Under the pieces are notes generated by a model, which worked only from the letters and a program-made list of their open reading frames with translations, was not told the origin of the DNA and did no database searches. Below, one piece after another: positions 44,384-52,695 of a stretch of DNA of 64,000 bases. This stretch comes from Chitinophagaceae bacterium. Its GTDB lineage: Bacteria > Bacteroidota > Bacteroidia > Chitinophagales > Chitinophagaceae. The stretch is from NCBI GenBank assembly GCA_016699815.1, contig CP065012.1, positions 1,550,001 through 1,614,000 on the forward strand, given 5' to 3'. A program made the position numbers and the translations under genes. Numbering within the stretch: the stretch's first letter is position 1; every line of letters starts with the position of its first letter.

Positions 44384-46570
44384 ATGTATATAAAATACAT
44401 TTTAGTTTTTTTAAGTTTTTTTGCAATGCCCATTTTACTTTTGGCACAAACCGTTAATATGGATGCAGGCATACAGCTTGTAGCAAAAGGTACCATTGCA
44501 CTGGTGGTTAATAATGGGGAATTAATGAACAATGGTATTTATATTCCCGATAGCAGCACAGTATATTTTGACGGGCCTGCAAATATCTCCTTAAGTGGAA
44601 CTCAGCCCACTAATTTTTTTAATCTTACATTCAAGGGTGCAGGTTTAAAAAGAAATGAAAATACAGATACCAGCAGGGTATATAATACACTGGCAGCAGA
44701 AGGCTCTACAACATTTGATGCGGATGGCAATACCAATAACCGGGCATTTGTATTAAGGTCTGTAAACGCAGCTACAGCAAATGTAGCGGTAATACCGGCA
44801 AGCGCCAATATAACCGGCAATGTGATTGTGGAGAGATATATTCATACTCCACGCAAATGGCAGTTGCTTGCTGTACCTACCAATACAGCACAAACTATTT
44901 ATGAAACATGGCAGGAAAACGGTTTGGCCCCAATAGGTTTTGGAACAGCCGTTACCATGCCTGCACCACTTGGCCCAGGCCTGGATTTTGCAAGCCCTGG
45001 AGGGCCTTCTTTAAAATATTTAAATGCAACGGGAACCGATTTTATTCCGGTAACCAATACCATTGTACCTATAGCAACTGTAAAAGATGGCGCTTATTAT
45101 ATTTTTGTAAGGGGCGATCGCACCAATCTTACGGGTACACAATCCGGTAACACAACGTTAAGAACCAAAGGCCCGTTGAATGTGCATAATTTTTCTCCCA
45201 TTGCTGTTAGTTTGCCTGCAGGTGTTTGGAAATCTATCGGCAACCCTTATGCAAGTGCAATAAATTTTGAACAAATTCTTACCCATAGTACACTTGATGA
45301 TGAATTTCAACTTTGGGACCCTAAGCGACCGGGAATTTATACACTTGGTGCATACGTATCTTTCAGCAGCTCTTCAGCAACACCATGGTCGCCTGTGCCA
45401 CCCATTGGAGGAAGTTATATCAGCTCCAATACAAGGATAGAATCGGGCCAGGGATTTTTAGTAACGAACACAGGGTCGCCGGGAGCAATAAATTTTGAAG
45501 AGAATGATAAAACATCTGGTAGTAGTAATGTAAACCGTTTTTCCATAGATAGCTCTATTAATAATTATATTGCCGGCCGCAGCCAGTTTAATATGCTTGC
45601 CTACGCCGTGGGTGGAAGCGAAGAAATGATATTGGATGGAAACGCAACTGTTTTTGGCGCCGAATTTAATAATGATTACGATAGCCGGGATGTTGATAAA
45701 ATTAACAACGGCTCAGATAATTTTGGCATTAATGATAAGCAATCTCACCAGCTCATTATTGATACAAGGCCCGAAGTATCCAATAACGATACCATTCATT
45801 ATAATATGAACCTACTGCGCTATCAAAACTATAGGTTTAAATTTTATGCCGAAAATTTCTTTGGCAATGTACAGGCATGGTTACTGGATAATTTTTTGCA
45901 AACAGAAGCGCCATTAAATACTTCCGGAGATACTTCTCTTTATAATTTTTCGATAAACAGCAATCCTGCATCAAAAGCTGCAGATCGGTTTAAGGTAGTG
46001 TTTAAGCTAGCTGTTGTGGTGCCAGTAAGGTTTGTAAATGTAACTGCATCCAGAAATGTAAACAGCACAATTACCATAAAGTGGCATATTGCAAATGAAG
46101 AGAATATTGAAAAATATGATGTAGAGCGCAGCGCTTCATCAACCGGTTTTGCCAAAGTATATGAAGCTACAGCCACCAACAGCAGTAATTATTTACAAAT
46201 TGATGCAGCGCCTTTGCCATTAAATAATTACTACCGTATAAAAGCCATTGGCCTTAATGGAGAAACAACTTACAGCAATATTGTAAAAGTGTTGCCCGAA
46301 AAAAGTCATTCCGCTATCAGCGTTTATCCAAATCCGGTTGCCAACAAAACGCTGGGTATTTATTTTAATAATGTACAACCCGGCCCTTACCTTTTGCAAT
46401 TAATACAGGAAGATGGTAAAATGCTGCAGCAGGCAAATATTGAAGTAAATACTGCATTGCAATCTTTCAGCATGCCTTTAGATAAAAGCTTGCCCCAAGG
46501 ATATTATATGGTGAGGTTGCTGTTACACAACAATGAGCAGGTTGCTATAATACCTGTTACTATTCTGTAA
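44384..46570 (+). CDS. T9SS-sorted surface protein
   Basis: A 728-residue exported protein. Signal peptide to about residue 22 (LLLAQ), a beta-rich N-terminal part, then a module homologous to the C-terminal part of the giant protein: ERYIHTPRKWQLLAVPT, YIFVRGDRTN, GNTTLRTKG and SIGNPYASAINFEQI are all matched there. An FnIII-like domain (NVNSTITIKWHIANEENIEKYDVERS region) leads into a T9SS type A sorting domain beginning near residue 650 (ISVYPNPVANK). The protein is therefore a shorter paralogue of the giant protein without its beta-helix modules. It ends its operon at a clear terminator. Confidence 0.88.
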   Translation: MYIKYILVFLSFFAMPILLLAQTVNMDAGIQLVAKGTIALVVNNGELMNNGIYIPDSSTVYFDGPANISLSGTQPTNFFNLTFKGAGLKRNENTDTSRVYNTLAAEGSTTFDADGNTNNRAFVLRSVNAATANVAVIPASANITGNVIVERYIHTPRKWQLLAVPTNTAQTIYETWQENGLAPIGFGTAVTMPAPLGPGLDFASPGGPSLKYLNATGTDFIPVTNTIVPIATVKDGAYYIFVRGDRTNLTGTQSGNTTLRTKGPLNVHNFSPIAVSLPAGVWKSIGNPYASAINFEQILTHSTLDDEFQLWDPKRPGIYTLGAYVSFSSSSATPWSPVPPIGGSYISSNTRIESGQGFLVTNTGSPGAINFEENDKTSGSSNVNRFSIDSSINNYIAGRSQFNMLAYAVGGSEEMILDGNATVFGAEFNNDYDSRDVDKINNGSDNFGINDKQSHQLIIDTRPEVSNNDTIHYNMNLLRYQNYRFKFYAENFFGNVQAWLLDNFLQTEAPLNTSGDTSLYNFSINSNPASKAADRFKVVFKLAVVVPVRFVNVTASRNVNSTITIKWHIANEENIEKYDVERSASSTGFAKVYEATATNSSNYLQIDAAPLPLNNYYRIKAIGLNGETTYSNIVKVLPEKSHSAISVYPNPVANKTLGIYFNNVQPGPYLLQLIQEDGKMLQQANIEVNTALQSFSMPLDKSLPQGYYMVRLLLHNNEQVAIIPVTIL

Positions 46571-46598
46571 ATTTTTATAAATAAAATTGTTTTGTAGC

Positions 46599-46625
46599 CG
46601 GGCATCCACGTGTTGCCCGTTTTTT
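46599..46625 (+). terminator. Terminator of the surface-protein operon
   Basis: CGGGCA / TGCCCG stem with a 9-base loop followed by six T. It ends the 40.1-46.6 kb operon. Confidence 0.85.
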
Positions 46626-46660
46626 ATTTGCAGTATTGCTATAGCTCCTGTCAATTTGCT

Positions 46661-46668
46661 TAGTTTTG
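46661..46668 (+). promoter_or_regulatory. Likely -7 element of paaZ
   Basis: TAGTTTTG followed by C, 17 bases before the ATG at 46686. An upstream TTG at 46636-46638 is 22 bases away, slightly longer than usual. Confidence 0.5.
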
Positions 46669-46685
46669 CCCTTTAATAAGAATTT

Positions 46686-48293
46686 ATGCAAAAATTAGAA
46701 AACTATATTTTGGGAAAATGGGTTGAAGGGGAAGGAAGCGGGCAACAATTATATCATGCAATATCCGGGCAACCCATTTATGTTGCAGGCACACAAGGCA
46801 TAGATTTTGAAAGCGCACTAAAATATGCACGTTCAAAAGGCAACCCGGCGTTAAGAAAATTGACTTTTCAGCAAAGGGGAAGGATGCTGAGGTCGCTTGC
46901 TTTGCATTTATTAAACCAAAAAGAAAAATTTTATACCATAAGCTATAAAACAGGCGCTACACGTGCAGATAGCTGGATAGATATTGAAGGCGGAATTGGT
47001 AATTTATTTGCCAATGCCTCGCTAAGGAGGCGGTTGCCCGATGATAATTTTTGTTTGGATGGCGAACCCATTTCACTGGGTAAAGAAAAAACTTTTATGG
47101 GCCACCACCTGCTGGTTCCTAAAGAAGGTGTGGCTATACATATAAATGCTTACAATTTTCCCGTGTGGGGAATGCTGGAAAAAATTGCAGTGAATTTATT
47201 GGCCGGTATGCCGGCAATTGTTAAGCCTGCAACGGTTACATCCTATCTTACCGAAGTGGTAGTTAAGGAAATAATTGCCAGCAAAATATTGCCCGAAGGT
47301 TCGCTACAACTGCTTTGCGGCAGCGCAGGCAATATGCTGGACTATGTAACATCGCAGGATGTTGTTACGTTTACCGGCTCTGCAGCCACCGGTTTAAAAT
47401 TAAAATCACATCCTGCTATTTTAAAAGAATCGGTTCCGTTTAATATGGAAGCAGATTCGCTGAACTGCATGGTGCTGGGTGATGATATACAACCCGGCAT
47501 GCCCGAATGGGACATTTTTATTAAAGAAGTAAGAAAAGAAATTACCGTAAAAGCAGGGCAAAAATGTACGGCTGTAAGGAGAATTTTTGTTCCGCAAAAT
47601 AAACTGGAAAATGTTTCCCGTGCATTAGCCGATGCATTACAAAAGACTTTTGTAGGCAACCCGCAAAATGAAAAAGTGAGAATGGGCGCTTTAGCAGGCC
47701 AGGAGCAGCGTACCGAAGTAAAAACACAGGTGCAAAAATTACTGGCATCCTCACAAATTATTTATGGTTCATTGGATAGTGTGCAGCTTATTGATGCCGA
47801 TGCGGAACTTGGCGCCTTTTTAAGCCCGCTTTTATTGCTCAACGAAAAGCCCTTGCAATCAGAAGAGCCGCATAATATTGAGGCATTTGGGCCGGTAAGC
47901 ACGCTAATGCCTTATAAAAATATAGACGAGGTAATTGAATTAAGCAAAAAAGGAAAAGGCAGTTTGTGTTCCACTATTGTAACAGCAAATGCATCAGTGG
48001 CTAAAAAATATGTACTGGGTGCAGCAACATTTCATGGGCGAATTTTAGTGCTCAATGAGGATTGTGCAAAAGAAAGTACCGGGCATGGCTCACCATTACC
48101 CATGCTGGTACATGGCGGGCCTGGCCGTGCAGGTGGCGGAGAAGAAATGGGTGGCTTAAGGGGCATTAAACATTATTTGCAGCGTACTGCTATACAAGGT
48201 TCGCCAACGATGCTTACAGCAATTACCAATGTATACCAACCCAATGCAAAAGGGGGTTGTTGGCGAAAAGCATCCTTTTTCAAAATATTTTGA
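46686..48293 (+). CDS. paaZ: PaaZ aldehyde dehydrogenase part (frameshifted)
   Basis: Aldehyde dehydrogenase half of the bifunctional phenylacetate-degradation protein PaaZ, which opens the oxepin-CoA ring and oxidises the resulting semialdehyde. Catalytic residues are Asn157 (NAYNFP), Glu255 (NMEADS) and Cys294 (GQKCTAV), in near-identical positions to the E. coli enzyme. In normal PaaZ the chain continues into a MaoC-type hydratase. Here the frame leaves the conserved linker at a G5 run (48252-48256 area, A4G5) and reads 14 or so unrelated residues to a TGA at 48291. The hydratase domain continues in the +1 frame. Removing one G restores a continuous ~680-residue PaaZ. Confidence 0.88.
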   Translation: MQKLENYILGKWVEGEGSGQQLYHAISGQPIYVAGTQGIDFESALKYARSKGNPALRKLTFQQRGRMLRSLALHLLNQKEKFYTISYKTGATRADSWIDIEGGIGNLFANASLRRRLPDDNFCLDGEPISLGKEKTFMGHHLLVPKEGVAIHINAYNFPVWGMLEKIAVNLLAGMPAIVKPATVTSYLTEVVVKEIIASKILPEGSLQLLCGSAGNMLDYVTSQDVVTFTGSAATGLKLKSHPAILKESVPFNMEADSLNCMVLGDDIQPGMPEWDIFIKEVRKEITVKAGQKCTAVRRIFVPQNKLENVSRALADALQKTFVGNPQNEKVRMGALAGQEQRTEVKTQVQKLLASSQIIYGSLDSVQLIDADAELGAFLSPLLLLNEKPLQSEEPHNIEAFGPVSTLMPYKNIDEVIELSKKGKGSLCSTIVTANASVAKKYVLGAATFHGRILVLNEDCAKESTGHGSPLPMLVHGGPGRAGGGEEMGGLRGIKHYLQRTAIQGSPTMLTAITNVYQPNAKGGCWRKASFFKIF

Positions 48294-48765
48294 TGAGCTG
48301 CAAATTGGCGACCAAATAGTAACAGAAAAACGCATCATAACTTCTGAAGATATTGACCGCTTTGCCCAATTAAGCGGCGACCAGTTTTATGCCCATTTAA
48401 AAGATACCGATTTTAACGGAACCATGTTTGAGCAGCAGGTTGCTCACGGTTATTTTATTATGAGCGCTGCTGCTGGTTTGTTTGTGCAAAGCTTTGTAAA
48501 AAACCCGGTATTGCTTAATTATGGTATTGATGAGTTGCGTTTTACAAAACCTGTTTACCCGGAATCCGCAATTTTTATTCGCTTTACCTGCAAAGAAAAA
48601 ATTGAGCAGGAAGTTAAAGAACCCAATCCCGATGTGCCTTTTGTGCGTGGGCAGGATATTCCTAAGGGAATTGTAAAATGGTATGTGGAAATATTTGACG
48701 ATACCGATGAACTTGCAGGAGTAGCAACGATTTTAACGATGGTGGAAAGAAAAGAAAAACAATAA
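48229..48765 (+). CDS. paaZ: MaoC-like hydratase part of PaaZ
   Basis: The C-terminal (R)-specific enoyl-CoA hydratase/oxepin-CoA hydrolase half of PaaZ, in the +1 frame relative to the dehydrogenase part and overlapping it by 65 bases. The hot-dog fold motif SGDQFYAHL (catalytic Asp and His) and QQVAHGYFIMSAAAGL are intact. ATG codons at 48229 and 48244 could start separate translation, so the two halves might still work as two proteins. However, the first residues after 48250 (GVVGEKHPFSKYFDELQ) are the natural interdomain linker, which argues for a recent frameshift or a sequencing error in the G run. Confidence 0.85.
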   Translation: MYTNPMQKGVVGEKHPFSKYFDELQIGDQIVTEKRIITSEDIDRFAQLSGDQFYAHLKDTDFNGTMFEQQVAHGYFIMSAAAGLFVQSFVKNPVLLNYGIDELRFTKPVYPESAIFIRFTCKEKIEQEVKEPNPDVPFVRGQDIPKGIVKWYVEIFDDTDELAGVATILTMVERKEKQ

Positions 48766-48796
48766 TTTGCATCATTTATAATAAATATTTTTTTAA

Positions 48797-49567
48797 ATGA
48801 GTATAGAAATAATTGAGGGCTATGTAAAAGCAGGAACAGTTAATAGTATTACCACAATCGAATTCCATCATCCGCAAAGCAACTCGCTTCCCGGAAAAAT
48901 GTTAAGTGCTTTGGCCACAGCCATACAAAAAGCCGGGCTGGATGCAGCTACTAAAGTTATAGTTTTGAAAAGCAGTGGCGAAAAAGCTTTTTGCGCAGGA
49001 GCAAGTTTTAATGAATTAACAGCGATACAAGATGAAAAGCAGGGGCTTGAATTTTTTAGCGGATTTGCAAATGTGATTAATGCTATGCGCAATAGCCAAA
49101 AATTTATTATTGCCCGTGTACAGGGTAAATGCGTGGGTGGAGGCGTTGGACTTGCAGCGGCTGCGGATTATGCCATTGCTTTGCAGTCTGCAGATATTAA
49201 ACTCAGTGAACTGGCAGTTGGCATTGGACCTTTTGTGGTAGGCCCTGCCGTTGAGCGAAAAATTGGCGCTGCAGCTTTTAGTTCACTTTCTATTGATGCT
49301 ACAAATTGGCGCAATAGTAATTGGGCATTGCAGCACGGGCTATTTGCCGAAGTTCATGAAAGTTCCGAGGTGCTGGATAAAGCTGTTTCTGCTTTGGCAA
49401 ATACACTGGCCCAAAGCAGTGCAGAGGCAATGGCTGCGCTTAAAAAAATATTTTGGGCCGGCACCGAAAACTGGGACAGCTTGTTGTATGAACGGGCAGC
49501 TGTAAGTGGTAGACTGGTATTGAGCAATTATACCAAAGAAGCCATTGAAAAGTTTAAGACAAAATAA
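48797..49567 (+). CDS. Enoyl-CoA hydratase/isomerase (crotonase)
   Basis: A 256-residue crotonase-fold protein. The oxyanion-hole stretches KAFCAGASFNEL and GKCVGGGVGLAAAADYAIA are clear. The usual catalytic Glu positions read differently: the family's E in the helix after GGG...A-D-x-x-x-A is followed by KLSELAVGIGPFVVGP, where Glu is present in SELAVG. It starts 31 bases after the PaaZ hydratase part, so it is probably a PaaF/PaaG-like step of phenylacetate or a related ring-cleavage beta-oxidation. No other paa genes are in the window. Confidence 0.85.
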   Translation: MSIEIIEGYVKAGTVNSITTIEFHHPQSNSLPGKMLSALATAIQKAGLDAATKVIVLKSSGEKAFCAGASFNELTAIQDEKQGLEFFSGFANVINAMRNSQKFIIARVQGKCVGGGVGLAAAADYAIALQSADIKLSELAVGIGPFVVGPAVERKIGAAAFSSLSIDATNWRNSNWALQHGLFAEVHESSEVLDKAVSALANTLAQSSAEAMAALKKIFWAGTENWDSLLYERAAVSGRLVLSNYTKEAIEKFKTK

Positions 49568-49575
49568 GGTATGAG

Positions 49576-49604
49576 AAAAAAGAGCCCCGCATTTTGCAGG
49601 GCCC
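49576..49604 (-). terminator. Terminator of the FMN-barrel gene
   Basis: On the minus strand a GC-rich hairpin (GCCCTGC / GCGGGGC with one mismatch, loop of about four A) is followed by CTTTTTT. It lies 20 bases after the stop of the gene ending at 49625 and may also stop plus-strand read-through. Confidence 0.65.
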
Positions 49605-49624
49605 CAACGTAGGCATTATGCTTT

Positions 49625-50101
49625 TTAGTTAAAATCGTATATGCGGTATGTTTCCGCAAAAAAGAAATGGCTAAATACGTCTTTTATCTTTTCTCTCCAC
49701 TTGAGATTTGCAGCATTTTTACTTTCAAAATATTCGGCCTGGGCAATTTTGAGTTTTACTAATACAAGCCTTCCCTTTGTTCCTTTGCTGTAATTACTCA
49801 TGGTTAAAAAACTTTCGCCTTCATCATCTACCAGTACAGCCCGGCCACTTACCCTTATGCGGCAGTCGGTACCTTTTTTGTAATAATCAAGGCTGGCAAA
49901 AAATGATTTCTCTACATTATCGGCATAATCGCCGGCGCAGGATGTAAAAAACCAAATATTCCCATCGTTATCCATTTGCAATGTGCTGATCACATTATTG
50001 GGCAATTGTAATTCCGAATAACTTTCAGAACGGAATAAAGCAATTTTGATTTCCTTTATTCTTTCTTTTAAAAATTCAAGGTTTGAGTCGAGGTATTGCA
50101 T
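49625..50101 (-). CDS. General-stress FMN split-barrel protein
   Basis: A 158-residue protein of the pyridoxamine-phosphate-oxidase-like split-barrel group, closest in layout to general stress protein 26 (YdaG-like). Visible are strands with LQMDNDGNIWFFTS, a CRIRVSGRAVLVDD strand pair and the C-terminal KLKIAQAEYFES strand. It lacks the PdxH C-terminal substrate motifs, so FMN, F420 or heme binding without PLP synthesis is likely. It is a single gene with its own terminator. Confidence 0.7.
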   Translation of the reverse strand: MQYLDSNLEFLKERIKEIKIALFRSESYSELQLPNNVISTLQMDNDGNIWFFTSCAGDYADNVEKSFFASLDYYKKGTDCRIRVSGRAVLVDDEGESFLTMSNYSKGTKGRLVLVKLKIAQAEYFESKNAANLKWREKIKDVFSHFFFAETYRIYDFN

Positions 50102-50491
50102 GATATTCTTGTTTTATAGTTAAGCATTTTTATAGCTTTTCATACACTGGATGTGTATTTGTCAAGGATATCAGTACAAATGGTTTTTGATGAGTAGAAA
50201 TTTTTTTAACTACTTGTGGAGGATACTGAGTTTAGGAGCTGGTAAGCCGGATGTATTAAGTAAGAAGGGCTTTTTGGAGGATGAACTGGATTACAAATGT
50301 AAATCTAATAAAGGTTTTTGGAATTTCATAATTAGCCGGAAGGTTTTTAAAACTTATTAACAGCTATCTATAAATTATTGAAATGTAAGTGATAACGATG
50401 TTAAATAATTATCATTTTATGGAATAATAAAATGGAAGAAATAGAAAAAGCGAAGGAAGGAATAACTAATCGTATTTTAAAAATAGCTTTG
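50102..50491. other. Gene-free interval
   Basis: A 390-base stretch. A 69-codon open frame at 50151-50360 has no protein-like pattern and no start context, and I do not call it. No terminator, repeat or structured RNA was seen. Confidence 0.5.
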
Positions 50492-50953
50492 CTAATTGTT
50501 GTTAAACACTTCTGTTTTGGCACGTATATTTTGTTGTTCGTCATCTTCATTTTTCTTTTTTTTGGCAAAAAGGTTATGGATAATAGATGTTCCGTAAGCC
50601 ATTAATTTGTCGGCATTATTGGCGAGCAACGCAGCGCCCCAGGTTTTTGCCGCATTGGCTGCAAAAGCAGTTAGTGACAGGCCTTGTTTTGAGGGTGAAA
50701 TAATTTTACCGGCTACAGCACCTGCGGTAATTCCGCCTAAGGCTTTTACCAAAATATTGCCTATGCTGCCATTGCCCACAAATTGTTCCAGCAGGTTGCC
50801 CACTGTGTTTTTGGCAATATTAGCCGGCTTTAAGCTTGCTTTTGTAATGAAAAATTGTTCTTTAAGCGCTGCATGTTTTTGCTTCACCAATATTTCAGAT
50901 TCGGCAATGGCATTTTCTAATTCTTCAATATTATTGATTTTCCTGGTTGCCAT
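50492..50953 (-). CDS. Hypothetical protein of a YtxH/holin operon
   Basis: A 153-residue protein with an N-terminal helix (NIEELENAIAESEILVKQKHAALKEQF region), a Gly/Ala-rich central segment (residues 65-115) that may enter the membrane, and a charged Lys/Asp/Glu tail. No named family recognised. Its start overlaps the end of the holin-like gene by 23 bases, so it is the third gene of the envelope-stress-like operon. Confidence 0.7.
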   Translation of the reverse strand: MATRKINNIEELENAIAESEILVKQKHAALKEQFFITKASLKPANIAKNTVGNLLEQFVGNGSIGNILVKALGGITAGAVAGKIISPSKQGLSLTAFAANAAKTWGAALLANNADKLMAYGTSIIHNLFAKKKKNEDDEQQNIRAKTEVFNNN

Positions 50954-51317
50954 TACCGTTAAAAATTTTTTGAATAATGTTGTTTTTTACCGAGTTTTCT
51001 ATCACCGGTTTTCTAAAGGCTTTAATAATAAGCGCAACAATTAAATAAACGGCAGACAAAATTAAAAAGCCTGCAAAATTGCTGCTAAGCAACTGGCCCA
51101 CCCAAATGGCAATTCCAATATTAATGAGCAGTAATGCAATAGCAACAATGCCCCAAAAAAGCAGGTTAAAAGCTATCCCCGAAGCTAAATTGGCCGTTTG
51201 CCTTGCAGTTTTAAGCTTAAATAGTTGAATTTTTTCTTCGGTATATTCCTCTGCCTTTTCCAGCAGTTCATCCAGGTTGTGAAGCGGATCGGTTTTTGCT
51301 GAATTATTATTGCTCAT
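50931..51317 (-). CDS. YqjE/holin-superfamily membrane protein
   Basis: A 128-residue protein with an N-terminal amphipathic helix (EEYTEEKIQLFKLK) and two strong membrane helices (about residues 47-70 and 74-98), ending in a basic tail. This layout fits the putative holin superfamily 3/YqjE group, which in free-living bacteria is chromosomal and not phage-borne. The frame is open upstream to 51473, but that part overlaps the YtxH gene; MSNNNSAKTDPLHNL at 51317 is the natural start. It is the middle gene of the three-gene operon. Confidence 0.75.
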   Translation of the reverse strand: MSNNNSAKTDPLHNLDELLEKAEEYTEEKIQLFKLKTARQTANLASGIAFNLLFWGIVAIALLLINIGIAIWVGQLLSSNFAGFLILSAVYLIVALIIKAFRKPVIENSVKNNIIQKIFNGNGNQENQ

Positions 51318-51375
51318 GCCAAAATTTAAATATTGATTTTCGTTTATTTTATGAAACAAATAATTTGCCTGCAAC

Positions 51376-51624
51376 TTAAAGAATACTTTTTTCTTTTGCC
51401 TTAGTAAGGATATCATTAGCTTCATTACGGATATCCTGGTATTTATCCTGCATCTTGTTGCCAACTTCATCAAAACGGTGTTTTAATTTTTCACCCAGTT
51501 CGTTGCTTTTATTTTTTAATTTTTTCCTGGTTTCTTTTCCTTTATCGGGGGCAAATAAAATACCCAGTACAGCGCCGGCGGCTGCTCCCAATAGTATCCC
51601 GGCCAGTAGTTTGTTTGTTTTCAT
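51376..51624 (-). CDS. YtxH-domain protein
   Basis: An 82-residue protein with one Gly/Ala-rich N-terminal membrane helix (LLAGILLGAAAGAVLGILFAP) followed by GKETRKKLKNKSNELGEKL-type charged amphipathic helices. This is the YtxH family pattern, found in general-stress proteins. First gene of the operon with the holin-like and hypothetical proteins. Confidence 0.85.
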   Translation of the reverse strand: MKTNKLLAGILLGAAAGAVLGILFAPDKGKETRKKLKNKSNELGEKLKHRFDEVGNKMQDKYQDIRNEANDILTKAKEKSIL

Positions 51625-51851
51625 GTTTGTAAATTTTAATATTATGCAGCTAAAATGCTGCCAAAAACTTTATTATTCAAATAAGTGGACATAATTGCAG
51701 TATATGTATTGAATTTTAAGTATTATTTACCGTTTAAATTCAATTCATAACATTGCTTATAGCCAATTTATTGAATATAGATTAATACGCATTAGTAACC
51801 TTAAGTAAGATAAAGGCAAAGAAAAAGATACTAAGCTGTTAAGTTTACACA

Positions 51852-52328
51852 TTAATCCTGTATAGAAAGTGAAGAGGTAATAAACTCCAGTAATTCCCGG
51901 TTAATATTATGCATGGTGTTTGTACCGGAATGTAATATTTGCCATTCCTCGTTTTCTATTTCCTGCAGGGTGTACAGGTATTTATTATTTCTATTGTATA
52001 TTTCAAACATAAGGCAATTGCCTTTGTGGTAAGCATAATAACCAAAAACCCTGTAGTTGGGCTTCAATACGCTATATTGCCAGGTAAGTATTTTAGGTAC
52101 ATGAACCGGGTAAAGTAATAATTTATTTATTTGCGTACCAACCAGCTCAGCTAACAGGGTGTAACCCAAATCTTCTTCTATCCATTTACCGTTTTCCACA
52201 TTGGTATAAAAAATATTTTCGTATCCGTTTTCAAAACACACCCGGAAAATATTGTTGCGGTAATGCATTGCTTTTAATACCGTTGCTGTAATTGTACCTC
52301 TTTTTGTATTGATGCCGATACTATTCAT
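51852..52328 (-). CDS. Hypothetical 158-residue protein
   Basis: No signal peptide, no membrane segment and no recognised motif. Composition is rich in Tyr, Asn and Ile with alternating beta-like patterns (KGNCLMFEIYNRNNKYLYTL), so a beta-rich cytoplasmic protein is likely. It is alone on this strand, with 227 bases to the YtxH gene and 367 bases to the divergent M16 gene. Confidence 0.55.
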   Translation of the reverse strand: MNSIGINTKRGTITATVLKAMHYRNNIFRVCFENGYENIFYTNVENGKWIEEDLGYTLLAELVGTQINKLLLYPVHVPKILTWQYSVLKPNYRVFGYYAYHKGNCLMFEIYNRNNKYLYTLQEIENEEWQILHSGTNTMHNINRELLEFITSSLSIQD

Positions 52329-52695
52329 TCAAATATTTTTTTTCAATTTTAGCCATACCTTTTCCATGCTGTAAATAACATTTCTATACGGTTTTGCTAC
52401 CTGCTTCCGTAAAAGCGGGTTTTATTTGGGAGTGGTTAATGAGGAGCAGAATAGTATTTTTCAATACTTTGGTAAGGCATAGTAAATGGTTATGCAGATA
52501 ACGCTTTTTAAATATAAAACGCAACTACTATATAGGTTTCATTAGGGCGGGAATGATTAGAAATCTTTGATACAACAAATGTAATTTCTCAAATTGAAAA
52601 TTTATAGTAAAAGCTTAATTAATTTTGTGGTTCTGGAAAAAATTTTTCAGGTTATAAATATTTTTAACGTATGCTGCAGAATAACGACCCTTTTT
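52329..52695. other. Gene-free interval
   Basis: A 367-base divergent intergenic region. A frame open from a TTG at 52594 precedes the M16 gene but has no protein-like content. It should hold the promoters of both neighbours; I see no clear consensus on either strand. Confidence 0.5.

Noticed and set aside
50151..50360. 69-codon ORF between the FMN-barrel and YtxH operons
   Set aside because: No start context, no protein-like pattern, and no family resemblance; likely chance.
50431..50610. Plus-strand ORF with a hydrophobic stretch
   Set aside because: Mostly the reverse of the Lys-rich tail of the gene at 50492-50953, which produces a false membrane-like sequence.
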